NCBI GenBank assembly: GCA_032716605.1
Contig: CM064501.1
Coordinates: forward strand, 22,621,008 to 22,685,007
DNA: 64,000 nt
Source of the DNA: Paralithodes platypus
Taxonomy: Eukaryota > Arthropoda > Malacostraca > Decapoda > Lithodidae
Reading direction: 5' to 3'
The position numbers and the translations under genes are program-made. The notes below the pieces were generated by a model. That model was not told where the DNA came from. It ran no database searches and saw nothing but the letters and a program-made list of their open reading frames with translations. The first letter of the stretch is position 1, and every line of letters starts with the position of its first letter. Below, one piece after another: positions 21,421-30,817 of the stretch.

Positions 21421-22243
21421 GAAGACAATAGAGGATACATATAAGGAAGACAATAGAGGATACATATAAGGAAGACAATAGAGGATACATATAAGGAAGA
21501 CAATAGAGGATACATATAAGGAAGTCAATAGAGGATACATATAAGGAAGACAATAGAGGATACATATAAGGAAGACAATAGAGGATACATATAAGGAAGA
21601 CAATAGACGATACATATAAGGAAGACAATAGAGGATACATATAAGGAAGACAATAGAGGATACATATAAGGAAGACAATAGAGGATACATATAAGGAAGA
21701 CAATAGAGGATACATATAAGGAAGACAATAGAGGATACATATAAGGAAGACAATAGAGGATACATATAAGGAAGACAATAGAGGATGCATATAAGGAAGA
21801 CAATAGAGGATACATATAAGGAAGACAATAGAGGATACATATAAGGAAGACAATAGAGGATACATATAAGGAAGACAATAGAGGATACATATAAGGAAGA
21901 CAATAGAGGATATATATAAGGAAGACAATAGAGGATACATATAAGGAAGACAATAGAGGATACATATAAGGAAGACAATAGAGGATACATATAAGGAAGA
22001 CAATAGAGGATATATATAAGGAAGACAATAGAGGATACATATAAGGAAGACAATAGAGGATACATATAAGGAAGACAATAGAGGATACATATAAGGAAGA
22101 CAATAGAGGATACATATAAGGAAGACAATAGAGGATACATATAAGGAAGACAATAGAGGATACATATAAGGAAGACAATAGAGGATACATATAAGGAAGA
22201 CAATAGAGGATACATATAAGGAAGACAATAGAGGATACATATA
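21421..22243. repeat. 25-bp minisatellite, 33 copies
   Basis: The unit GAAGACAATAGAGGATACATATAAG is repeated 33 times in strict 25-bp register (21421 to 22221 are exact multiples). Only a handful of point variants occur: GAAGTCAATA near 21523, GACGATAC near 21610, GATGCATA near 21786, and GATATATA near 21911 and 22011. All three minus frames are open through it because the unit has no minus-strand stop in any phase. The resulting proteins are artefacts. Confidence 0.97.
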
Positions 22244-22784
22244 ATACCAAAATATAGTTTATAGTACAGCTTTATTTCCCTTATTCACTAAGTACAGTCG
22301 AGGTTAATAATTGTTGTCATAGATTCCAGTGGTATTCGCTCAACAAGTGTTATTGGTATCTTTATAGTTACTGGGAAAATTGCTCATCCCTCAGAGTATT
22401 AGTCAGTGTCAAAAACTTTGTGAAATATCTGACAACACTTATTAACCTCGATTGTACATAATATTGAATCAGAATCACTAAACACGTGAACATAAGTGCA
22501 ACTTAATGCAACTTAAATTGAATCCTTTTCCTTTGGAATCAAATCAATCTTCTATTGTTGAAAGATTGTATGAACACCTAGTCAGGTTACCTTAATGTTC
22601 ACTGTATCCCTTGACTTGGGTTTAATTAGCTACTAGTATTTGACGAGGTAAATGTAGGTCAATATATTTCTTTTCTAAGAATATATAATCTTGTACACTG
22701 GTATACTTCATAAGATTGAATTCAAGTTTTGTGTACTCTAAAATATTTTCACTGGTTGATATTATTTCAGGGTTCGTTGAGGTG

Positions 22785-23135
22785 AGAATCCGCCTTATTT
22801 GGATTTAATTCCTTATTCAAGCTAGAGAGGTGTACTAAACAAATTGATCACTGGTACACGAATAGAAGTAATCTGTTTCTATAGGTTATCTTAATTGAAC
22901 ACTTTGATGATTTATTTCAAAATAAGGAGTTTATGGACTATTTTCTCATTGGGCGGAAATATGACAGTTATTTTATGCAAAAAATCCGTCTTATTTGGAT
23001 TTAATTCCTTATTTAAGTTAGAGAGGTGTACTAAACGAATTTATCACTGGTACACGAAATAGAAGTAATCTGTTTCTATAGATTATCTTTAATGAACACT
23101 TTGATGATTTTATCTTGAATCAGGGGGTTAAGGAA
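22785..23135. repeat. Tandem duplication of about 196 bp
   Basis: The phrase TCCGCCTTATTTGGATTTAA at about 22790 recurs as TCCGTCTTATTTGGATTTAA at about 22986. Both are followed by AGAGAGGTGTACTAAAC, ATCACTGGTACACGAA and AACACTTTGATGATTT in the same order. The copies are diverged, so the duplication is old. Confidence 0.8.
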
Positions 23136-23632
23136 CTCTGAATATTTTATCACTTTTTGAACTCTAACTTATTTCTGCCTTGTCACTGGTATTGATTTAG
23201 GTATCTTTCTTCAATCTTTCTTTTCTTAGAAAGGTAGAACACTAGCTGCTTGATGTCTTCCGAGTCTCCGTAGGCCGTCCAGCTTGGCCGGTTGTGTGAA
23301 GTAGTGTTACAGATGGGTTAATGGGCGTGGGGTCTTAAATATGGCTCCGTAACTTGTAATTAAACAGTTGGGCACCATATCAGACTAACGCAAGTATTTG
23401 AGCCTATAGATTTATCAATTATACTCGTTTATCCTGACCTTTATATTAACCGGTGATGAAGTTCTGTTAAGGTACTCTTGTAATGGGGTTTTTAAATTTG
23501 TTTCTCAGTTATGAAGAAATAACACAATATCGGACGAACGCAAGAAGAGTTTTAGCACTTCTCTTCTTGACTGTCTCTAACCAGTTTAAGAGGTTCAAAG
23601 AACTCAGGGCGGTATTAACCTTTTAGTTACAA

Positions 23633-24292
23633 AGTCTAATGGGATGCCACAGACAAAATGCACCTAGGAATTATGTTTGCAGAGTCCCTGTGAGGGTGTC
23701 TCGCTAAGCCCTTGTAACACAAAAGATCGTGGGATGCCAGATCTTCTGTGAGAAGTGGTAGTGTAACTTTCAATAGTAAAGTGTTGAGGGGTAGGGATGC
23801 CTGAGTCCCTCAACTTTTACTAAGGAAAGTATACTTATAAGAAGATGACTATGTTAAATACTGCGATGCCAGTACTAACAAAAGTTCCTCTAATAAGACA
23901 CTTGTGAACTTTCAATAGTGAAAGAATTGAGGAGTAGGGATACCTGTGTTCCTCAACTTTTAACTAGAGAAAGTGTAACCTAGAGAAGGTGACTATGTTA
24001 ATCACTGGGATGCCAGTAATAACAAAGTTCCTTTTATAGGGCACAGTTACCGTACCTACAATATTAAAAGTAGAAGTGGAGGGATTCCCACACACTTCAA
24101 ACTTTAACATTGGCGATACAGCCTATTAGAGGTCTATATGTTAACTGATGGGATGCCACAATTAACAAAGATCCCTTAATAGGATTTCTTACTCACAGAC
24201 AGTGTAAGGCCTTCGGGGTGCCGTACATCCAACTGAATGGAGGGGTAATAATAAGGTTTCTCAAAGTGGGATGCCAGGAATCGAGAAGCCTT
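23633..24292. repeat. Array of hairpins with a constant GGGATGCC loop
   Basis: GGGATGCC or a one- or two-base variant occurs at 23641, 23731, 23794, 23863, 23937, 24007, 24081, 24150, 24215 and 24268, at spacings of 53-90 bases and mostly near 70. Nearly every copy sits in the loop of a stem whose sequence changes from unit to unit. Examples are AAGATC/GATCTT (23723, 23740), GTTGAGGG/CCCTCAAC (23783, 23807), TTGAGGA/TCCTCAA (23927, 23950), GAAGTG/CACTTC (24073, 24093) and AAGG-TTCTC/GAGAA-CCTT (24253, 24283). There is no open reading frame. It lies within the LTR-like block. The function is unknown. Confidence 0.8.
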
Positions 24293-24399
24293 AGAATTGC
24301 TTAATTTTCTTCAGATTTCCCTGGCCTAGTATTCACAATTACTGAGGGGTACCAATCCCCTGTGGAAGGATAGCAAGGGCGTGCGTGCGCACTTTCTAT

Positions 24400-24425
24400 T
24401 AGGACAAGAAGTCCTTCTTGTCCTA
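24400..24425. repeat. Near-perfect palindrome, 12-bp stem with 2-base loop
   Basis: TAGGACAAGAAG is followed by TC and then its exact reverse complement. It lies about 110 bases after the last hairpin of the array. It could be a structured terminator or processing site of the same unit, or simply another palindrome in a palindrome-rich region. Confidence 0.75.
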
Positions 24426-24687
24426 GGGGAGATGGACTTCATTTACTTTATGATATAATTCTACTATACTTGAAGAGTTTATCAAGGTGGTATTGTATGT
24501 AGACGTTATCTAAGTCAAGGCTTTATTTGGCTTTATAGGTTACAGGGGGAGTCAGGGGTTTGTGGAGATAATTGGACTTTTGTTCAAGGTTTTGAGGAGG
24601 CTTTGGTTTGACCTTGGAGCGTGAAAATTCAGGGTAAAGGATGTATGATGAAGTGTAGTTTCTCAGGCGTCGTTGGATATTATTTTG

Positions 24688-25519
24688 CAAACAAGAGCCT
24701 GTCACGGTCAATATTGAGAACAGGGGTAGATGAGCATGTTAGGTTCTCTTTGTAGGGTTAATACTGATAATTTCTAAGCTTCTATATATACGAGATAGAA
24801 GTTTTACATGAGTTAGATGACTCCCGGGCGGTGAGGTTGTGTTGGTAGCCCTGGGGGTCAAGGAGACACATGGGAGTGGAGCTTCTCTGGTGGGCCTTTA
24901 CATGATTCTGCAGACAAGAGTCTGTCGCCATTAATATTGAGAACAGGGATAGATGATCATGCTAGGTTATCTTATGAAGGATAACACTGATAGTTTCTGA
25001 GCTTCTATATATACAAGAGGGAAATATACATGGTTATATGGGTCCAGGGCAGCGAGTTTTTGTGTTGGTAGCCCTGGTGGTCATTATATTATCTGAGAGG
25101 CTGTGTTGGTAGCCCTGGGGTCAAGGAGGCATGTTAGAATGGAGCTTCTCTGGTGGATTTTTGATATGCTTCTGCAGACAAGGGTCTGTCGCCTTTAATA
25201 TTGAGCGGCTCGCTTGGTGTAGTGACTAGCGTCTCGGACTTCCACCCAGAAGGCCCGGGTTCGCGCCCACGCTCGGCGCATTAAAGATTTTTCACAAGCA
25301 CTGAGTCGTTACCATCCCTCATGAGCAAAGGGATGGGGTAGTAGTACAGGACCCCAATGGAAATACGCCTAATCGGCCTTATTGAGCTATCCTTAGCTAG
25401 CTTAGCATGCAATAGCTTTAAGAACTATTATTATTATTATAACAGGGATAGATGATCATGCTAGGTTATCTTATTAAGGATATAACTGATAGTTTCTGAG
25501 CTTCTATATATACAAGAGG
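24688..25519. repeat. Tandem units of about 220-270 bp
   Basis: The phrase ACAAGAGTCTGTCGCC (or close) occurs near 24692, 24915 and 25179. Each is followed by AATATTGAGAACAGGG and TGTTGGTAGCCCTGG-type segments. The third unit is split by the SINE at 25206, and the series is cut by LINE-B at 25520, resuming at 33428-33500. It is non-coding. Confidence 0.8.
25206..25440 (+). mobile_element. tRNA-derived SINE with an LINE-B tail
   Basis: This is a 235-bp non-autonomous retroposon. The head has a box A-like TTGGTGTAGTGACTAGCG (25214-25231) and a box B-like GGTTCGCGCCC (25258-25268), the internal RNA polymerase III promoter of a tRNA. The possible anticodon loop ACTTCCA suggests TTC, with low certainty. 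The tail (CAATGGAAATACGCCTAA, then GAGCTATCCTTAG) and the (ATT)n end match the LINE-B 3' end at 33280-33426. The insertion splits the tandem unit exactly between TTGAG and AACAGGG, with no visible target duplication. Confidence 0.88.
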
Positions 25520-25550
25520 AACTCAGCTGTACAACATCGTGCACCCATTT

Positions 25551-26374
25551 GTGTTATTTGTGAAACTCTCATAACACGACGTCAGAAGATCCAAAACTGT
25601 GTAAAGTGTAAAACTGTAGCTCACATGAAGTGCATCTCTAAGAAGACCAACAGTGAAGAACGTGAATTCTTATGCAATAAGTGTGCCTTGCATTTATTAC
25701 CGAATGTTAATGTAAATGAACCAAGTATTAACAACTCAGAATCCAGCCAGGAAACATTCAAATATGAATACAGAATGTTCACCAACAAAGGACTCCATCT
25801 TATCCACATTAACGCCAGATCAATGTACCATAAATTGTCAGAAATAAACTTGTTAGCTAATAAGGTCAAAGCTTCAATAATTGCAAACACAGAAACCTGG
25901 CTGGACTCAAGTATACACGATGGTGAAATAAACATTCAAGGTTTCAATATGGTTCGGAATGATCGCAATAGGCAAGGGGGAGGAGTATGTCTGTATGTAA
26001 AAAACAACCTCACACACACAACTAGGACCGACCTCCATGAAGAAAACTACGAAGCTCTGTGGATCGACTTACACCTGCCTAGGACAAAACCCATCACAAT
26101 TGGGGTGTGCTATAGGCCACCAGATGACACACAATTCTTGACCAAATTTGAACAAACTTTGTCATCACTAGACCCCAGGAATGAATCCATTATACTAGGG
26201 GATTTTAGCCTGAGTTACAAACAACGAAATAATAGGCTTGTACAAGAATATAGGCACATACTGACAATGCACAATCACAAACAACTCATCACAACCCCCA
26301 CACGTATCTCTGCTACAATATTAGACCACAAAAATGTAACAGAGAAGACAAAATATCACAATCAGGGGTTATAC
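25551..26374 (+). pseudogene. LINE-B PHD finger and APE endonuclease, 3' end replaced by LINE-C
   Basis: The endonuclease would nick target DNA to prime reverse transcription. A Cys-His cluster at 25551-25684 (CVIC, then CVKC, HMKC, CNKC) spaces like a PHD finger. The endonuclease follows: HINARSMYHKLSEINLL, TETWLDSSIHDGEI (catalytic Glu near 25895), GGGVCLYVKNNL, GVCYRPPDD near 26105, and GDFSLSY near 26200 (the usual Asn is Ser here). The frame then runs through ATILDHKN to the break at about 26374. After that, bases of LINE-C are read by chance to 26590. The SDH end of the domain lies at 30818. The upstream start is missing. Confidence 0.82.
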
Positions 26375-26413
26375 TTACAGTTTCTTACAGTAGATCCTCT
26401 GGAAAAAGGCAAA

Positions 26414-28645
26414 CTAGGCCTGTGTATCCAGCTCAGTACCAGTACTTGCACTGCTGCGGTCGTTCACGGTGTTGGCGGCGGCGGTAGCAGACGCAAAATT
26501 TTTACTATTCTGTATTTTTGCTTTATAATCAAACTTCAAATCTTGTCTTCCCCATGCTTTATCAAGATTACTTTCAAACTCCCTTATTGATTCGGAATCG
26601 ACTACATACTGGGGCAGTGCGTTCCACTCATTTACCACTCTATCACAAAATGAGTTCTTTGCCTTCTCAAGCCTATTTCTTTCTTTGTAAATTTTCTTTG
26701 AGTGTCCTCTCGTTCTTGTTCCCTCCCGCATCAAGAAGATACCTTCACACACATCCTCATCATACTTTCCTGACACTATCTTAAAAGTCTCTATCATATC
26801 CCCTCTCTTTCTCCTATATGCCAGTGTCGGAAGCCCCAGTGTCCTCAACCTCTGCTCATACCCCGCGTTCTTCAACGTTGGTACTAGCTTGCTAGCTCTC
26901 CTCTGCTTCTATATCCTTTACCATATATGGAGCCCACACCTGGTTTGCATATTCCAGGTGCGGCCTAACCAGCGCTGTATAGAGATTCCTGAAGATTTCT
27001 TCGTCAAGTGACACAAATGTCCTCCTTATCAGCCCTACAATTCTATTGGCTTTGTTTATCTTTTCCGCTAAATGTTCTGAGAAATTTAACTTATTGTCTA
27101 TCACTACTCCTATATCCTTTTCTACATTCACTTCCTCCATCGCTTCATACATACTGTATCCTACCTTGTCTATCTTGCTTGTCCCAATCCGCATGTACTT
27201 GCATTTTTTTTGATGAAAAGGCATTAACCAATGCTCAGACCATCCCTTCATGCCATCCACATCTCCTTGAAGCAAACCCACATCTTCCTTACTCCTCACT
27301 CTTCTATACAGCTTAGTGTCATCCGCATACAGGTATACCTCACTTCCATTAGTTATAACTTCAGGTAAGTCGTTGATAAATATAACGAACAGTAGCGGTC
27401 CCAACACAGATCCCTGAGGAACCCCACTTGTAATTTCCCTCCACCCCGAGCCTATTCCATTCACCAGCACCCTCTGTCTCCGATCTTTCAGGAAGGCTTC
27501 TATCCATTTCACACATTTCTCCCATATATTATAGCTTCTAACTTTCTCTATTAACCTTTTATGTGGGACCTTATCGAAGGCCTTCATAAAATCACAATAT
27601 ACCACGTCTATTACATCACCATCCTCTAGAATTTGCATCCAATCATCTACCACCTTCATTAGCTGTAGTACCGTCGACCTCCCCGGTAAGAATCCGAACT
27701 GTTTCCCACTGAAAAGTTGGTTTGATTTCATATGCTCCATTATTCCTTCTCTAATTACTGTTTCCATTAGTTTACACACAACACTTGTCAAACTGACTGG
27801 TCTATAATTTCCTGGGTCATTTCTCTTTCCCTTCTTAAATATAGCTGTTATGTTCGCCTCTCTCCAGTCCATCGGGATTTGTCCTGTATTAAACGATACC
27901 TCAAATAAAATTTCCAATGGCTCTACTAACATCTCACCTCCTTCCTTTATGATTCTTGGGTGTATCCCATCCGGTCCCGGGGACTTACTTCTGTTCATTT
28001 TTTCTATAGCCCTTCTTATTCTACCATGGGAAAACTCTATTAGTTCTAGTGCAGGTGCCTGTTTGATGGGAATATTTGGCACTGCATCATCCGACTCTAC
28101 TGTTGGAACCCCCCCAAAGTATTTCCCCAGCACCTCTGCTTTCTCCTTCTCCGCTCTACTCCCATCATCCAACCCCCCTACCAGCTCTGGGATCCCTACT
28201 CTTCTCGTTAACTTTTCCTGAATGTACTTCAAAATATTTTTGGATTATCCTTCACGTTTCTTGCAATCTCTCTCTCCCTTTCCTTTACCCCCCTTGTCTC
28301 CCACCTTATTTTATTGTTTATCTGTCTACGTTCCAAATCCACTACTTTAGCTTCTATACTAGACCCCCTGTTCTTTTTTAACACTTGTAATCTATCCCAC
28401 AATCGTTTCTTTCTTCTTATCAAAGTCCACAGCTTTCTTTTCATTGGTAATTCTGGGTTCGTTCTTTTCCTTAATTTTGTTTTATCCTTATATTCCCTTA
28501 CTGGTACACATTTGGATATAACATCCTCCAGTTTGACTCTAAACTTCCTCCACATTCCTTCAGCGTCTTCACCGTTCAAGTATTCCCCCCAGTCAATGTC
28601 CAGACACCTTCTCAGCAGCTCATAATCTGCTCTGTCATACATGTA
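26414..28645 (-). pseudogene. LINE-C reverse transcriptase and C-terminal domain
   Basis: The minus strand from 28645 reads a linker (DYELLRRCLDIDWGEYLNG). A frameshift follows near 28230 at a TTTTGAAG where the family pattern expects one more base. The RT open stretch 28232-26892 has KSPGPDGIHPRIIKE, NYRPVSLTSVVCKLMETVI, CDFMKAFDKVPHKRLIEK (first catalytic Asp near 27600), TSGVPQGSVLGPLLFVIFIND and YADDTKLYR near 27320. A second lesion near 26890 removes part of the thumb junction. The C-terminal GYEQRLRTLGLPTLAYRRKRG to NEWNALPQYVVDS continues to 26414. The PHKRL and GSVLGPLLF forms are CR1/L2-like. Confidence 0.85.
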
Positions 28646-28687
28646 TATTTTTGTATTGCTTCTATCATCCCTCTCTGTTTTAATATT

Positions 28688-29400
28688 TCAACTAAAACTT
28701 ATACAGGCATGGTCACTACGACCTATAGGGCTATCCACATTGACATGTTCCACTATATCCTCCTCATTGCTAAAAATTAAATCAAGTACAATCCCCTGCT
28801 TCCCATCTCTATATCTTGTCATCTCTGTAATATGTTGCGTTAAAAAACAATCTCTTTCTTTCTCTATAAACTTGTTTTCAAGGCTACACTGTCCCGCTGG
28901 AGTAGTACAATTTGCCCAGTTGATCCTTGGCAAATTGAAATCACCAATCAAAATCTTATATTTGTTCTCTCTATTATCTATTTCCTCCATTGCTTTCAGT
29001 AGGTTATCATCCTCTTTCCTACTATTATTTGGGCTTCTATATATAGAGGCAATTAGAATTGACCCTCTTGTACATTTTACTTCAATACACAAATACTCAC
29101 AATACTGCTGGCTCATATCCACCTCATTTACCTTGAGCTCTTTTCTTACATAAATAAACAGTCCTCTTCCAACCTCTGCTCTAATAGCATTCCTCTCGTA
29201 CAACTCAAAACCCTCCAAACTATACTCCACCAGTTCCCTTTCAATTCTAGCATTTTTTGGTCTTACTTCTTGTAAGGCTATGACATCAGGTGTTTCCTCT
29301 TCATCCTGCAACCTACATATCAGTTCTCTTTTCTTGCCCTGGGTTAAACACATCCACATTACTAAACATAATCCTTAATCTTTCTACCATTCCTTCAGCA
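28688..29400 (-). pseudogene. LINE-C APE endonuclease
   Basis: The minus strand reads TPDVIALQEVRPKN (catalytic Glu near 29265), VGRGLFIYVRKEL, ILIASIYRSPNN near 29040, ILIGDFNLPRINW near 28940 and GRSDHACISFS near 28700. These are the E, N, D and SDH signatures of an APE-type endonuclease. A TGA at 28688-28690 ends the frame; the next segment continues in the same frame at 28645, so one nonsense change (probably from TGG) separates endonuclease from RT. A frameshift near 29360 cuts off the start. Confidence 0.82.
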
Positions 29401-29625
29401 GCTACATCAGACGGACAGGAGGAGCGGGATGCTCCTCCTGTCCGTGCCCTACTCCCCCCCTCACACTACTGGTACTGGGTCTGCAGCTTCTTCTGCCTCT
29501 CCCCGAGACGCTTCCACCCTGCTCTCCACCTCTACCACAACTGCTGTCACATTCTCTTCCCTCCCTGCTCTCCCTCTCCCTTCCATTCTTATAAACCACT
29601 TCCTCAATTTCCTGTCCCTCACTCT

Positions 29626-30562
29626 TCAGAAACACTTCTTCTTATCCTCCTCACCCAACTTTCCATTTTCCTCATCAGCCTTTTCCTGTAGTTCCTTTAT
29701 TTTTTTTCTTTGTTCTATGCTCAAATCCTTCTTTAATCTTATATGTTTCTGTTCTTCACTTGTGTTTAGTCTCCAACTAAAATTTGTCACAGTCTCTACC
29801 ACTGTCCTGGTTTTAAACTGTACCCTTATAGGTCTCATCTCCCCCCTTCTATATCTACCTATCCTACTGACTTCCTCCACCTGCCCATCCCATCCACATC
29901 CATCTACATCAACAGCTTTCATGACCTCCTTCACTTTCTCCATATCTCTCACTTTTCGCACTCCATTATCATTCATATGAGCCTCTATATCTCCATGCAT
30001 GATTATACCTCTATCCCTGTCCATGGCCTCCCTCACGACACTCTCCTTGTTCTTCATGACACCTACGACTGCACTCTCAAAACTGTTTTTTGTCTTATTC
30101 ATTTCCTCCTTTTGTTCTTTCACAATTTCCTCTAAATCCATAACTTTCTGTTCACCTACCACCGTCCATGCAGTTGACTCCTTCACTTCCTTGAATCGTC
30201 CTTCGTATTCCATCAGCTGCTCCTTTAATGCCACATTCTCTGCTCCCAATTCCTCTACACTTTTTAATACCATCTCTAGGTTCTTATTAGCTTCCGAAAT
30301 AGGCCCACATTCGCTTCCTTCACTAAGCCTAGGCCTATTCCCTGCGGCCCCCCCCCCCCCCCCCCGACGCACCACATAGTTCGCACGATACCTTGAGTTT
30401 CTTACCAATGTCCCCCTTCCATTTCTCCGTTTCACTCTTCCACTTTTCCAGATCCTTCACAACATTAATAATCTCTTCGACCTTCCTATCTGTACTCCTA
30501 AACCCACGAAATCGCTCTAACCTTTCTTCCGACTCCGAGATTCCCGCCGTTCCATCCGCCAT
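29626..30562 (-). pseudogene. LINE-C ORF1, coiled coil with a possible RRM-like region
   Basis: ORF1 proteins bind LINE RNA. The minus strand opens at 30562 with MADGTAGISESEERLERF and a Lys/Glu-rich helix. A run of G (C-run 30347-30365 on the plus strand) shifts the frame. The second part, 30435-29626, has a heptad-like stretch (NKNLEMVLKSVEELGAENV) and another helix. Next come RDRGIIMHGDIEAHMND, RIGRYRRGEMRPIRVQF and a basic C-terminus (EEQKHIRLKKDLSIEQ). That order is usual for L2/CR1 ORF1. The frameshift lies in a long homopolymer and could be a sequencing error. Confidence 0.7.
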
Positions 30563-30817
30563 GTTTGTTTACAATCACTACACTCCAGCTAACCCTTGTT
30601 AAATTACTCGTTTTACAATATAAGTTATTATATAACTCACCCCTCCACCACACCAATTTTTCCCCCTAGCACTTCACCAGTCCTTCCTCTCCTCGCTCGC
30701 TCAGTATGTTCTCGATATTCCGTTATATTTAATCTTGCACATGATAATAATTATGTCGGAGCTCAAAAACTACGTCCACCCCGCACCACCGCCTGACCGC
30801 TGGGATAGACTGGGACA

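Larger units (their letters stand above)
21331..25519 (-). repeat. Probable long LTR or LTR-flank block of a minus-strand retroelement
   Basis: The block begins TGTTATGCCCTGATTTTATTC directly after the arm sequence ACTTGTTTAG, and it resembles the LTR-like end at 4804. It contains the minisatellite, a tandemly duplicated roughly 196-bp unit, the hairpin array, and 220-270-bp tandem units up to the LINE-B insertion; those units resume at 33428. No gene is credible. The right arm lacks the whole block, so it is an insertion. Internal repeat expansion within an LTR is an inference. Confidence 0.45.
26375..30817 (-). mobile_element. LINE-C (CR1/L2-like), near full length, inserted in LINE-B
   Basis: The inserted 4.4 kb LINE lies on the minus strand. 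The order from 30817 is a 5' untranslated region, ORF1 with a coiled coil, an endonuclease, an RT and a C-terminal domain. The end holds two copies of CTGTAAGAAA-like sequence (26371-26395). LINE-B sequence breaks at about 26374 (GGGGTTATAC) and resumes at about 30818 (ATAAGTGATCACTTCG). The other LINE-B copy (56545-56585, reverse strand) is continuous there. A few single-base lesions break the genes, so the copy is fairly young. Confidence 0.85.

Noticed and set aside
21421..22243. CRISPR-like array
   Set aside because: The 25-bp units are directly adjacent with no unique spacers, and the setting is eukaryotic.
21355..22250. Three long minus-strand frames (241-292 codons) of repeated Tyr/Leu/Ser peptide
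   Set aside because: They are the three reading phases of the 25-bp minisatellite, which has no minus-strand stop codon. There is no start context, domain or conservation.
25206..25280. Functional tRNA gene
   Set aside because: Box A and B are present but there is no matched acceptor stem. The sequence continues into a SINE body with a LINE tail.
27008..30379. Several Ser/Leu/Pro-rich plus-strand frames of 100-180 codons
   Set aside because: They are antisense to LINE-C ORF1, endonuclease and RT, which carry the recognisable motifs.
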